Shown: positions 1 through 9,005 of the stretch, one piece after another | How the letters are laid out: each line of letters begins with the position of its first letter | Numbering within the stretch: position 1 is the stretch's first letter | Origin: SZUA-584 sp040768905 | GTDB lineage: Bacteria > Bacillota > Clostridia > Christensenellales > SZUA-584 | DNA length: 64,000 nt | Direction of reading: 5' to 3' | Assembly: GCA_040768905.1 (NCBI GenBank) | Contig: JAXGMA010000001.1 | Location: forward strand, 2,356,001-2,420,000 | Notes under the pieces: generated by a model | Seen by the model: the letters and a program-made list of their open reading frames with translations, nothing else | Told to the model about the DNA's origin: nothing | The model's database searches: none | Translations under genes and position numbers: made by a program

Positions 1-1
1 A

Positions 2-166
2 TTCCTGTCGTTCATCGATCAATCAAGCGTTGATAAAAGCACAGAAGCATGGCTGGATACCATTGAAGAGCGTATTTCCTATGACAAATGGTATTGCGGC
101 CATTATCACACGCAAAAGATGGTAGATAAGGTGCAGTTCCTGTTCGGGAGCATCTTGAGATTTTGA
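2..166 (+). CDS. C-terminal end of a metallophosphoesterase (partial)
   Basis: The reading frame is open from the left edge of the window to a TGA at 164-166, so only the last 54 residues are visible. They contain WYCGHYHT, the Gly-His-x-His metal-binding motif of calcineurin-like phosphoesterases, followed by a short strand-like tail, as is usual for that fold. The substrate cannot be inferred. The next 190 bases up to the IS256 end hold no recognisable gene. The family call rests on one motif plus its position near the C-terminus. Confidence 0.55.
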   Translation, partial: FLSFIDQSSVDKSTEAWLDTIEERISYDKWYCGHYHTQKMVDKVQFLFGSILRF

Positions 167-354
167 TAGGTAATGGCTTATACCCCTACCGCCGAAAAGA
201 TTGAAGGCCAAGTATAACCCGGCCAAACTAAATTTACATATTAGATTGGCCGATACCGGCGCAACTGAAGATTCGGGCTACGTCCTATGCAGACTATTTT
301 TTTCGATATGGAGATAATATTCTATATGGAGATGGCAAAGGGCGGGGTGCCCGA

Positions 355-1877
355 GCCTGTTCAAAATTTTCTGTAAATAGCCTTCTGTGATAGAATAAAC
401 ACAGGAGGCTATTTGATATGGGTAGACCAAGAAAACTAAGCATGAGTGAAGGAAAACGGAACATCATTACACAGCTTCTGGAGGAATACGACATCCAGTC
501 AGCGCGGGACATCGAGACGGCGTTGCGCGATTTACTGGGAGGCACTATTCAAAACATGCTCGAGAGCGAGCTTGAAACACAAATGGAGCAGTCAAAGCAC
601 CAAGACCCGGATTATACGGATTCTCGCAACGGGTATAAGCCAAAGACGCTTAAGAGCAACTACGGAACTGTGCCAATTCAGGTTCCGCAGGACAGGAACA
701 GCGATTTTGACCCAAAACTCGTGCCCAAGTACAGCCGCGATATCTCAGCCATTGAAGGCAAAATCATCAGCATGTACGCAAGGGGTATGAGCACACAACA
801 GATATCCGACCAGATTGAAGAAATTTACGGTTTTGAGGTCAGCGAAGGTCTTGTCACAAGCATCACCAATAAGTTGATGCCTGAAATTGAAGCATGGCAG
901 AAACGGTCATTGAGCGCTGTCTACCCCATTATGTTTATCGACGCTATTGTGTTCAATGTGCGGGATAATGGTGTCATCAAAAAGCAGGCCGCATATGTGA
1001 TACTAGGCATCAGCGAAGAAGGTCACAAAGAAGTTTTGTCAATTTCTATCGGTGAAAACGAAAGCAGCAAGTATTGGCTTTCTGTGCTCAATGAGCTTAA
1101 AAACCGCGGTGTAGCTGACATTTTTGTGCTTTGTGCCGATGGTTTATCTGGAATCAAAGAGGCGATTGAAGCCGCATATCCGCAAACAGAATACCAGCGT
1201 TGCATCGTGCACGTGGTGCGCAATACGCTCAAATATGTGGCCGACAAGGACAAGAAGGAGTTTGCCACCGATTTAAAGACTATTTACCATTCGCCCAACG
1301 AACAGCAGGGGAACGCACAAATGTTGGCTGTGACGGGAAAATGGGAGAAGAAATATCCAAACGCCATGAAGCGCTGGGCTGACAACTGGGACGTCATCAG
1401 TCCTATGTTTAAGTTCTCCGCGCAGGTACGCAAGGTTATCTACACCACTAACGCCATCGAGAGCTTAAACAGCGGCTACAGGCGTCTGAACCGCCAGAGG
1501 AGCGTATTCCCGAGTAGCAACTCGTTGCTCAAAGCACTGTATCTGGCCACATTCGAGTTAACCAAAAAGTGGACTGGCACTCTTAGAAACTGGGGGCCTG
1601 TCCACTGTGAAATGGACATCATGTATCCCGGTAGACTGAGCTAAATAACCCCGTCAGCCTTGACACGGCTCATCTTAAATGCTATTTTCAAATCAGCCGA
1701 CGGTGATGGAAACAGAGACTTTGGTTTCTTCGGCGGCAAGAGCAGCATAGCATTTGCTCTTGAGCCGAGTCAAGGCCAAGCCGCCTAACGGCGGTGACGG
1801 CTCCGGTGCCTCTGGCTCCGGAAACACTATTTGCTATCGTCACAGAAGCGCTTTTACAGAAAATAATTCACAGAGCC
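355..1877 (+). mobile_element. IS256-family insertion sequence
   Basis: A complete transposase gene lies between imperfect terminal inverted repeats. The left end at about 355-394 (TTTTCTGTAAATAGCCTTCT core) matches the reverse complement of the right end at about 1834-1877 (TTTTCTGTAAAAGCGCTTCT core). The flanks do not show a convincing 8-9 bp target duplication: only CCCGA is shared. The right end supplies the last codons and the stop of the neighbouring minus-strand gene (1868-2422). About 190 bases between the transposase stop and the right end hold no gene. Confidence 0.85.
418..1644 (+). CDS. IS256-family (Mutator-type) transposase
   Basis: A DDE transposase of 408 residues, the normal length for the family, which cuts and pastes its own insertion sequence. 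The catalytic residues are visible: Asp175 in FIDAIVFN, Asp241 in CADGLSGI and Glu348 in TTNAIESLN. The family signature RCIVHVVRN (Cys262 to His265) lies between them. An AGGAGG ribosome site precedes the ATG. The frame is intact, so the element may still be active. The N-terminus (GRPRK) is basic and probably DNA-binding. Confidence 0.95.
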   Translation: MGRPRKLSMSEGKRNIITQLLEEYDIQSARDIETALRDLLGGTIQNMLESELETQMEQSKHQDPDYTDSRNGYKPKTLKSNYGTVPIQVPQDRNSDFDPKLVPKYSRDISAIEGKIISMYARGMSTQQISDQIEEIYGFEVSEGLVTSITNKLMPEIEAWQKRSLSAVYPIMFIDAIVFNVRDNGVIKKQAAYVILGISEEGHKEVLSISIGENESSKYWLSVLNELKNRGVADIFVLCADGLSGIKEAIEAAYPQTEYQRCIVHVVRNTLKYVADKDKKEFATDLKTIYHSPNEQQGNAQMLAVTGKWEKKYPNAMKRWADNWDVISPMFKFSAQVRKVIYTTNAIESLNSGYRRLNRQRSVFPSSNSLLKALYLATFELTKKWTGTLRNWGPVHCEMDIMYPGRLS

Positions 1878-2422
1878 ATCCCGAACTGTCTCGCTATCCC
1901 ATTTACCATCTCCTGTGCCATTTGAATTGCTTCGCTCTGTATATCATCATATTGAGTTATGCTAGCATCGTATTGCCCTTGAAGTATTTGTATAGCTTCA
2001 TTTTCCGTCATCTTTAAATGGTCGTAAAGCAAAGCCCTCCATGTATTGACTTTCCAATATGGGTTTATACCGCCGAGAAAAGCAGCGATGCTATCTGCAT
2101 TAGCGTACCACTTCATTCTTTGTTGTGCTACAGACTGGGTATCACCCTCTTTGGCTGCATTCACAAGCTGTGAAGCTATAAGCAAATGCTCCCTCAAAAG
2201 CTCTTCAAATCTCTTTGCTATACTGTCTCCGTACAGTGGGCGTAGAACGTTCGCAAAATCTGTAGGGTTACGCAACAACCGATTTGTGGTGTAATTAAGG
2301 TCGGGAAGGCTGAAAGCAGTACTGATGATAAAGGCCCTTGTCCACAGCACATGTTCTATCCATAACCTCTGCAGGGTGCATTGCAGTTGGTGTTGCCCAG
2401 GATTATATTGTTGGGTATACAT
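1868..2422 (-). CDS. Helical protein of unknown function, 3' end replaced by IS256
   Basis: A 184-residue, largely alpha-helical soluble protein. It resembles a Bacillota family often mislabelled 'acetylglutamate kinase', recalled by its pattern of LWxEHVLWTR near the N-terminus, then NRLLRNPxDF, a WYANADxIAAFL block and a final GIARQF. No kinase motif is present and the biochemical role is unknown. The last residues after QFG (M-A-L) and the TGA stop lie in or across the inverted repeat of the IS256 element, so the native C-terminus is lost. Since relatives end close to this point, probably only a few residues are missing and the product may still fold. Confidence 0.6.
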   Translation of the reverse strand: MYTQQYNPGQHQLQCTLQRLWIEHVLWTRAFIISTAFSLPDLNYTTNRLLRNPTDFANVLRPLYGDSIAKRFEELLREHLLIASQLVNAAKEGDTQSVAQQRMKWYANADSIAAFLGGINPYWKVNTWRALLYDHLKMTENEAIQILQGQYDASITQYDDIQSEAIQMAQEMVNGIARQFGMAL

Positions 2423-2565
2423 ATACCATATCCTCCTTAATAATTAATATATGAAAATAGGAAGTGCCTGTGAAAAAAAGATAGAAGAAATGTCCATAGA
2501 CGTTATTATTGAATATTCTATAGTCGTTTTGCAGAAAATAGATAGAAATATCGGAGCGTAAGACT

Positions 2566-4125
2566 ATGAATAAACAAAGGTTATTTGATAAACAACCGGT
2601 TTCCTACTGGATAGCTTCTACATCTGAAACTGATTACCCAAAGCTCGATAAAGACTTGCATGTGGATGTTGCTGTCATTGGCGGTGGTATAGCGGGTATT
2701 ACAACTGCTTATCTATTAACGCTGGAAGGCCTGCGTGTTGCAGTAATCGAAGCAGACCGAGTATTAAGGGCTACCACAGGCCATACAACCGCCAAACTAA
2801 CGTCTCAGCATTCTTTAATCTATGACAAGCTCATTAATCAGTTCGGAAAGGATATTGCAAAACAATATGCAGATGCCAACGAATCTGCAATCCATTGGGT
2901 ACAGAAAATTTCAAGAGAACAAAATATTGACTGTGATCTTTACGAACAGGACGCCTGCGTTTTTACACAAAAAGAGGAGAACCAAGCCAAGATTGAGAAG
3001 GAAATAGAGGCAGCTTTGGAACTTGGCATAAAGGCGGAGTTTGTCGATAATATACCCTTTAAAATACCCATTAAGGCGGCAGTCTGTTTTAAAAACCAAG
3101 CGCAGTTTCATCCATTGAAATTCCTATTACCATTAGCAAAAGAAATCGTAAAAAAAGGAAGTTATATTTTTGAAAACAGCAGAGTGGTAGAATTAAAGGA
3201 AGAAGAAAGACTTAGTATTATTGTACAGAATGGTAGCAAAGTATTTGCGGATAAGGTTGCAGTAACTTCGCATTATCCTTTTATTAATAAAGAAGGTTTT
3301 TATTTTGCAAGGCTCTATGTAAACAGATCGTACGTATTAGGAGTCAGGGCAAAGGAGAAGTATCCGGGCGGTATGTATATTAATGCGGAAAACCCATCAC
3401 GGTCATTAAGGAGCCAACCGGTAAAAGAAGGCGAACTCATTTTGGTTATTGGAGAACAACACAAAACCGGTCAGGGAGAGGATACTGTTTTACATTATGA
3501 AAGATTAATGGATTTTACAGATAACTTATTTACAGTTGAGGATATACCTTATCGCTGGTCCACACAGGACTGTATGACTTTGGATGGTGTTCCTTATGTC
3601 GGGCATTATATTAAGAATACACCAAATATTTATGTTGCCACTGGTTACGGGAAATGGGGAATGAGCAATTCAATTGCTTCGGCACATTTAATAAGAGACC
3701 TAATCGTAAAAGGTGACAGCCCGTGGAAGGAAATTTACTCCCCGTCAAGAAAAACGACCGGAACCGCAATAGGTAATTTAGTAGTTCAAAATATAAATGT
3801 GGCAGGACAGCTTTTGGGCGGCAAACTGACGCCTTTGCCAGATGATATCGATTTAAAAACAGGGGAAGCGAAAGTAGTGAAAATCGATGGGTACAGGGCT
3901 GGCGTATATAAAGACGAAGCGGGAACAATCCATGTTGTTGATACGACCTGTACGCACTTAGGATGCGAATTGAATTGGAATTCTGCTGAAAAAACATGGG
4001 ACTGTCCATGCCATGGATCACGTTTTACATACGAAGGAGAAGTTGTAGAGGGGCCGGCGAATAATCCGTTAAACTCTGTTAAAAATACAAATATTATCGA
4101 GCGAGTAACGACAGATAAGTTTTAA
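2566..4125 (+). CDS. FAD-dependent oxidoreductase with C-terminal Rieske domain
   Basis: A 519-residue fusion of a D-amino-acid-oxidase-like (DAO) flavoprotein and a Rieske [2Fe-2S] domain. The FAD dinucleotide motif is IGGGIAGITTAYLL, around residues 38-51. The Rieske ligands are C462-x-H464 and C480-x-x-H483, and C467 and C482 are placed for the stabilising disulphide (CTHLGC ... CPCHGS). This layout is common in Bacillus and Clostridia proteins of unknown substrate. Electron transfer between flavin and iron-sulphur cluster is expected. There is no signal peptide, so it is cytoplasmic. The ATG at 2566 follows a GGAG-like site. It stands alone, divergent from the truncated helical protein. 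Confidence 0.85.
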   Translation: MNKQRLFDKQPVSYWIASTSETDYPKLDKDLHVDVAVIGGGIAGITTAYLLTLEGLRVAVIEADRVLRATTGHTTAKLTSQHSLIYDKLINQFGKDIAKQYADANESAIHWVQKISREQNIDCDLYEQDACVFTQKEENQAKIEKEIEAALELGIKAEFVDNIPFKIPIKAAVCFKNQAQFHPLKFLLPLAKEIVKKGSYIFENSRVVELKEEERLSIIVQNGSKVFADKVAVTSHYPFINKEGFYFARLYVNRSYVLGVRAKEKYPGGMYINAENPSRSLRSQPVKEGELILVIGEQHKTGQGEDTVLHYERLMDFTDNLFTVEDIPYRWSTQDCMTLDGVPYVGHYIKNTPNIYVATGYGKWGMSNSIASAHLIRDLIVKGDSPWKEIYSPSRKTTGTAIGNLVVQNINVAGQLLGGKLTPLPDDIDLKTGEAKVVKIDGYRAGVYKDEAGTIHVVDTTCTHLGCELNWNSAEKTWDCPCHGSRFTYEGEVVEGPANNPLNSVKNTNIIERVTTDKF

Positions 4126-4211
4126 GATGATTTTTTGCTGTTTAACCATGAATAAAACGGAATACCCATATTCATATAGTAAAGTGTCGCTCGAAATTTT
4201 TTCTTAATTAA

Positions 4212-5617
4212 TCAGGGAACAATTTCAAAAACAGAACCCTGATAAAAATCGGCTACTTTCATAGAGCCGTATACCCCCAAATATAACCTGGTTTGATCCA
4301 TATTTGTTCCCAAACTAACGTAATAAGCGGATTTAGACCCAGAATTATAATTGAGCCAAAATCATTAAGATTATAGTCCGTTCTTGCTTTGGTATAAGCC
4401 AGCCCACCTCTGACCGGGGGAGGGGATCCTTCATCCCGAGCAAGGTCTGTAAACACAATGCTTCCTGTTAAATCGGGGATTCCGTTGCCCATATACGCCT
4501 GAACTCCTGTAAGTGCAGTTGCTCCAAACTTATCTGTCCGGAATTCTTTATGAAAATAGCTGATCAAAGGCTGTTGACGCAGCACTGAAGTTTTCACTGC
4601 TTCATCGTAATAAGCAATTGTTTCTACATCCATAGCCGGATTTGCCGAGCAACCTCTAATAATCGAAGTTGGAAAAGCGCCTTCCCACCCTCGCCAGCCA
4701 AAGTTAACGAATTCTTCCGGGTTGGGTTCTAAGTTCGCTAAAGAAGCTTGGATAAGCTGTGTCACCGGTATTGGTTTATACTGAACAAAAGAATAAATCG
4801 ACTCTACCAGATCCTGACCGACGTTTCCAACGTATTTGATATACTGATTATAATACCTTTGAAATGTAATGCCAGGTATATTACGGACCCCCTTGGCAAT
4901 AACAGTAAGCGTTTCCTGGATCGGTATCGGAAGCTCATTAAACCGTGTAATTACTGGCGGGTTATCGATAAATGTATTCTTTCTAATATCGATTTCAATG
5001 ATTTTACCGGCGATTTCCATATCGTTCTGGCTTAAATTAAACGGATCATAGCCTGATCCACCATCTCCGGTCGTTAAAACAAGTTTTCCCGTTTCGGGTG
5101 AAAAGTTTAAGCTATTAACACCGTTATGATTCAAAAACGGTCTTCTTATATTAAGTAATGTTCTCTGTTTCTGAGACTGCCCGTCCTGTTGTATTATCCA
5201 TTCTTTCACCGTGTCGATATGATCATATCGAACTTCCCGATTTGTCCACTTCAGGTTTAAGGTGTTAGGGTCGCATGGATCTGGCTTGAAAGTCCCAGAA
5301 AGAGCACCCGGACCTTGTGTTCCAGCAACTGAATAATGAAGGTAAAAAAGGCCGTTATAATAAAATTGGGGATGGAACGCCAGCCCCAGCAATCCACGTT
5401 CATCATATCCACCGGCAGATGTACCAAGGTTCAAGATCCGCGAACGAATATCTAAAAAAGTCCCGACACTATTGTTACCTATATAAAAGATTTCGCCAAC
5501 CTGAGTTGAAATAAATAATCTTTCTATTGAGTCGCCCGGAAGTATCGCCGTTTTCAAAACAGTGGGCATATTTATATTACTGACGATTGGCTGCAAACCG
5601 ATTTTAATTGTTTTCAA
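4212..5617 (-). CDS. Sorbosone/glucose dehydrogenase-like beta-propeller, frameshifted near the 3' end
   Basis: A six-bladed propeller of the PQQ-dependent sugar dehydrogenase (GSDH/HHIP-like) family, shown by GLLGLAFHPQF, an NHNG blade motif and LTTGDGGSGYDP. The TTG at 5617 is the best start, with GAAGGAAG seven bases upstream; an ATG at 5725 lacks a ribosome site. The unbroken frame ends at 4259 with an atypical tail. In another frame the DNA continues as GTNMDQTRLYLGVYGSMK and then ADFYQGSVFEIVP with a stop at 4212-4214, which is the tail I expect for the family. One G missing from the GGG run at 4309-4311 restores it. This is either a real frameshift or a sequencing error. No export signal is seen. 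Confidence 0.75.
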
Positions 5618-5827
5618 CTTGCATCTTCCTTCTAATTTACTTCTATATAATAATATGAAATTGTACTGTTTTATTAGCACCGTATATACGGCATCTACCA
5701 CAATATTGGTGTTGACTACATGCAATGTTGCGTTGAAAGAACATAATCCGATTTAAACTCATAAAATACATAAGCACAAAACATATGATAATCGATAAAT
5801 TGAATAATAGAAAGGAGGCTTAAATAT

Positions 5828-6262
5828 ATGCCTGATGGCTTAGATACTACCGGTGGTTTGCAAATTGCACAGCGCGGCGGAGGACGCGGTATGCAGCGTG
5901 GCGGGCAGCGCGGATTTCCCCGCGGGCGTTTTCCAGGCGGTGGATTCCGGCGCTTTCCAAGGAGGTTCCCGATCCAGCGACGGTTCCCGATCTTCTTTCC
6001 GATTTTCTATGGATTCCCACTCGACAGGTGTTATTATATCGACCAGTACGGAAGGTGTTGCGACAGGTATGGCCGATGCTGCGACAGATATGGCCGATGC
6101 GTATACGTAGGCGGTTATGGTCCGTATGCTAGCGCCGGTTCCGCCGATAGTTGGTACGGCATGGAGGGAAGCTGGGATATGATGCCCGATATGGATGACA
6201 TGGATGATATGGAAAGCATGACAGTCTATAACGATATGTCGGGTTACTACGATAACGAATAA
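5828..6262 (+). CDS. Low-complexity RGG / Cys-repeat / Asp-Met protein
   Basis: A 144-residue protein with no recognised domain, preceded by a strong AGGAGG site. Residues of about 15-50 are Arg/Gly/Phe-rich (RGGGRG, RGGQRG, RFPGGGF, RRFPRRFP). A short hydrophobic patch follows, then three near-repeats of DRYGRCC. The acidic C-terminus is rich in Asp and Met (MPDMDDMDDMESM). The frame is real: the composition is patterned and the ribosome site is good. It may be a surface or coat structural protein that binds nucleic acid or metal, or is cross-linked through tyrosine or cysteine. None of these can be shown here. Confidence 0.7.
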   Translation: MPDGLDTTGGLQIAQRGGGRGMQRGGQRGFPRGRFPGGGFRRFPRRFPIQRRFPIFFPIFYGFPLDRCYYIDQYGRCCDRYGRCCDRYGRCVYVGGYGPYASAGSADSWYGMEGSWDMMPDMDDMDDMESMTVYNDMSGYYDNE

Positions 6263-6306
6263 AACTCCGTAGTAAAAGTGTGATGCATAGTATTGGTCTT
6301 GCGCTA

Positions 6307-6336
6307 CTGGCCTGAGGTTTATATATCTCAGGTCAG
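6307..6336. terminator. Bidirectional terminator hairpin
   Basis: A 10-bp stem with one G-U pair (CTGGCCTGAG / CTCAGGTCAG) and a 10-base AT-rich loop lies between two convergent genes. The T-tract is weak. Confidence 0.5.
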
Positions 6337-6351
6337 TTAATATTGTTTAAA

Positions 6352-6696
6352 TCAATACTGGTTTCCCACGTTCCCTGTATCAAGTAACATATTTAAGTAA
6401 TTAATGTTCTCGGAGATCGTTCTCTGATAATTCTGCGTTGTTTTAATATATCTTCTTATGTCTTCATTCTCGAGGAATCTTTTATTATCGGTATACAACT
6501 TCTCAAGCTGGGCGGCCGTATCCTTTTCGGACAAATCGAGGTTGAGCAGCCTCCTGTGCTCCTTTTCGAAACTCTGCATCAGTCTATTTAGAGCCTGGTT
6601 GCTCATTATTTTCCTGCGCTGCCGCACCATTTCGGTATATTCTGGAGTCGCTTTTAACACATTGGCAAGCTCCTGTAACTGTTTTTTAGCTATCAT
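6352..6696 (-). CDS. YlbF/YmcA-family protein
   Basis: A 114-residue helical protein from the ATG at 6696, which has AAGGAG nine bases upstream; an in-frame ATG at 6747 has none. The pattern LxxLANVLKATPEYTEM ... NKRFLENEDIRRYI is that of the Com_YlbF (DUF964) family. In Bacillus subtilis the relatives YlbF, YmcA and YaaT modulate competence, sporulation and RNase Y activity, but many paralogues are uncharacterised. The location beside DUF2935 and YmaF genes does not settle which role applies. Confidence 0.7.
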   Translation of the reverse strand: MIAKKQLQELANVLKATPEYTEMVRQRRKIMSNQALNRLMQSFEKEHRRLLNLDLSEKDTAAQLEKLYTDNKRFLENEDIRRYIKTTQNYQRTISENINYLNMLLDTGNVGNQY

Positions 6697-6818
6697 ATGG
6701 GGTATCTCCTTTCCGTGAATTACCTTGTTTATTATATTTAGGAACATGAATTATCGTGCTATAGTATGTTCCTTGAAAATGAACTCGGTGTCAATTAAGA
6801 TAAGTCCGTGGTAAACAA

Positions 6819-6843
6819 AAAGGCTCCATGGGCAGGAACCTTT
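6819..6843 (-). terminator. Probable terminator of the DUF2935 gene
   Basis: A 9-bp stem with one mismatch (AAAGGCTCC / GGAACCTTT), just downstream of the minus-strand stop and followed by a T-rich run on that strand. Confidence 0.45.
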
Positions 6844-6859
6844 AATAGGGTAAGCTTTT

Positions 6860-7783
6860 TTAAACAGGGCGGGCATACGTATTCAGAACAAACAGATAAT
6901 GATTAGCTTCGCGCAATACGTGGTCACCAAGCAGCGGGATGATAATGGACTGGATCTTGCATTCCAGTATCCCCTTTGTCCCTGCCGCTTTAAAATCACG
7001 CAATTTTATTGTTTCGTTAACGCTTTCGTTAGTTACCCTCGATATGTTCATTGCCTGTTTTGTTGCCGCCGTCGCTTCAGCCGTCAGCATATCGAATTCT
7101 TTTCCGAATGTTCTTGCAGTGTCAATCAGATCCTCCTCGGTGGGATCGAGAAGCCCGGCTATAAATTTGGAGTGCTCCGCCATTATACGGTTCCAAAAGA
7201 CTTCCTGGTTGACGAGCTCTTCTGACCGCATGATGTTTTCTCCGCGTACGAGAGCAGCCAATAGTTGCATGAAAAGCTTCGCCTCACGAAGAATATGGTC
7301 GATAAGCAGCGGATAATTAAACGTAAAAAGCTTGCAGGCGCGAACATTCGCCAGCAGCTTTTCCTTAAACCGTACAAGCGCCCCCGTTAGTCTGTACGCG
7401 TCCCGATTAAGTCTCTCCACCTCATCCGAAAGCCCCGCAGGCATAACGCCTTCAAAAGGCGCTAGCATTGATTCCTCTCTGGTGATTGCGAAATCTATAG
7501 GCATGCCGGTATAGAAGCGCGTGAGGCGCTCCGCCTCCATGGTATACTGCGTCGTAATCTGCTGTGATTGAAGTGCCGCGCTGCTTACGGTGCCATTTGC
7601 CAGCTCCACGGCGTCTTCGAGCAGCTCTTCAAAGCCCATACGCAATGAAGCCGCTTCGGCTCCAAGGCCGCTGTCCCTAGGCGTAAACCCGAGCTCTAAA
7701 AAAAGCGAATGTTCTTTCATGATTCTCAGGAAGAACAAGTTTAAATCGATCGACATTGTAACGAATTCTCTATCAGTGAGCAT
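6860..7783 (-). CDS. DUF2935 protein (hemerythrin-like helical fold)
   Basis: A 307-residue protein containing two similar halves (about 10-145 and 150-300). Each has the pattern FLRIMKEHSLFLELGF or FWNRIMAEHSKFIAGLL, then a spaced helix with DHxLREAxxF. This is the DUF2935 family of Bacillota. The repeated EH, HSxF and DH residues suggest a four-helix metal site per half, but binding is unproven. An AAGGAGGT site precedes the ATG. It is transcribed away from the YmaF gene and ends upstream of the YlbF gene, with a hairpin between the two. Confidence 0.85.
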   Translation of the reverse strand: MLTDREFVTMSIDLNLFFLRIMKEHSLFLELGFTPRDSGLGAEAASLRMGFEELLEDAVELANGTVSSAALQSQQITTQYTMEAERLTRFYTGMPIDFAITREESMLAPFEGVMPAGLSDEVERLNRDAYRLTGALVRFKEKLLANVRACKLFTFNYPLLIDHILREAKLFMQLLAALVRGENIMRSEELVNQEVFWNRIMAEHSKFIAGLLDPTEEDLIDTARTFGKEFDMLTAEATAATKQAMNISRVTNESVNETIKLRDFKAAGTKGILECKIQSIIIPLLGDHVLREANHYLFVLNTYARPV

Positions 7784-7953
7784 AGCTTCACCTCCTTTTT
7801 ATACATATTATGTTTTTATAGTATGTGTTGTTATCGAAATATGAGACGGATTACAGATTTCAGCTGTTAAAACGCAATAAAATTAAGATGTATAGAATTT
7901 GTTAATGTAACGTATATGCAACAACAAGCATAATATGTTTTGAGGTGACAAAA

Positions 7954-8250
7954 ATGCAGAGAGTTCATACGCATAATTACAGAGGTGAAACAACCTTTAA
8001 CGACGGGCATACGCATTATTATTATGGAATAACCAGCGCCAGCCCGGATATTCCCGGGCATACGCATAGAATTATCGGTCAGACCGGTATAACCGACCGC
8101 CATACGCACGAATATATGTTGACTTCCGGCCCCGAAATGAATGTGAATTACGGTCACAGCCATTATTACAGAGGCCCAACCAGTTATGTTGACGGCCATA
8201 TTCATCATATGGAAGGACATACTTCAATCTTTCACGGGAACGCGTATTAG
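7954..8250 (+). CDS. YmaF-family histidine-rich repeat protein
   Basis: A 98-residue protein made of about six copies of a short unit ending in HxH (VHTHNY, GHTHYY, GHTHRI, RHTHEY, GHSHYY, GHIHHM), separated by roughly 15 residues. This is the YmaF family (PF12788), known in Bacillus but without an assigned function. The ATG at 7954 is chosen because GAGGTG lies six bases upstream; the GTG at 7945 is part of that ribosome site. The regular histidine pairs suggest metal binding (Zn, Ni or Cu). Confidence 0.85.
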   Translation: MQRVHTHNYRGETTFNDGHTHYYYGITSASPDIPGHTHRIIGQTGITDRHTHEYMLTSGPEMNVNYGHSHYYRGPTSYVDGHIHHMEGHTSIFHGNAY

Positions 8251-8292
8251 TATTCCGCGTATAACGCCAGATTGTTCGGTCAGCCGTCGATG

Positions 8293-8320
8293 TACCGGTC
8301 GAATTAATAACCGACCGGTA
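8293..8320. promoter_or_regulatory. Perfect 9-bp inverted repeat
   Basis: TACCGGTCG and CGACCGGTA are separated by ten AT-rich bases, between the YmaF gene and the sigZ promoter. With no T-tract it is either a weak terminator or an operator. Confidence 0.4.
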
Positions 8321-8350
8321 TAAAACATAGCTTTGAACCTTTAACGAACC

Positions 8351-8380
8351 TTGTTTTCCTGAATATTCTTCGTCTATAAT
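8351..8380 (+). promoter_or_regulatory. Promoter of sigZ
   Basis: TTGTTT, 18 bases, TATAAT. The same stretch also carries GAACC and CGTCTA, which resemble an ECF-type promoter, but their spacing (20 bases) is long, so auto-regulation by SigZ is only a possibility. Confidence 0.5.
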
Positions 8381-8409
8381 GGAATATAGTTTATTAGCAG
8401 GTGGTTTCT

Positions 8410-8967
8410 ATGGCATTATGTATCGTTGAGTTAATAGAAGAATCAATAATACCGCTGAAAGGTTTTATTAGAAAGCGTGTCGCGAATGAAGAAGATGCGG
8501 AAGATATCTTGCAGGATGTCTTTATAAAGCTCTTAAGCAACATTGATAAATTGGCAGATAATCAGAAGATGAATGCTTGGATATACAAGATAACGCGAAA
8601 TACCATAGTGGATTATTACAGAAGGAATCAGAAATCAATAGAATACAACATTCGACCTGAAGAATTGGCTGTCCCTATATATGATGATCTCTCTTCAAAT
8701 CTTGAGATTGCGTCTTGCCTAAAAAACATGATAGATGAATTGCCAGAGAAATATAAACAAGCCATTATACTCACGGCTTTTGAAAACCACACTCTGAAAG
8801 AATATAGCGAAATTGTTGGGGTTTCGTTATCAGGAGCAAAGTCACGAGTGCAGCGTGCAAGAAAGCTTCTTAAAGAAATAGTATTTAAATGTTGCAGTCT
8901 GGAGTTTGACGGTCTGGGTAATATAATTAATTATAAAAAAAGAAGCTCAAATTGCCAATATTGTTGA
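8410..8967 (+). CDS. sigZ: ECF-type RNA polymerase sigma factor SigZ
   Basis: A 185-residue sigma factor. Region 2 is visible in DAEDILQDVFIKLL and WIYKITRNTIVDYYRR. Region 4 shows LPEKYKQAI and a helix-turn-helix LKEYSEIVGVSLSGAKSRVQRARK. The C-terminal CCxLEFDxLGNIINY and the terminal Cys-rich tail are typical of SigZ. The ATG at 8410 has AGGTGG five bases upstream. The Cys residues (CC, CQYC) could sense thiol-reactive metals such as arsenite; this is inference, encouraged by the arsM gene immediately downstream. No anti-sigma gene is seen next to it. Confidence 0.85.
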   Translation: MALCIVELIEESIIPLKGFIRKRVANEEDAEDILQDVFIKLLSNIDKLADNQKMNAWIYKITRNTIVDYYRRNQKSIEYNIRPEELAVPIYDDLSSNLEIASCLKNMIDELPEKYKQAIILTAFENHTLKEYSEIVGVSLSGAKSRVQRARKLLKEIVFKCCSLEFDGLGNIINYKKRSSNCQYC

Positions 8968-9005
8968 GAATGTTTATGAAAAAAATGCATCCTTTTTCAA
9001 CTAAG

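Noticed and set aside
347..1885. Target-site duplication of the IS256 element
   Set aside because: Only CCCGA is shared by the flanks, at unequal distance from the ends.
4212..4240. ATCAGGG/CCCTGAT hairpin as terminator of the propeller gene
   Set aside because: It overlaps the restored coding end and has no T-tract next to the stem.
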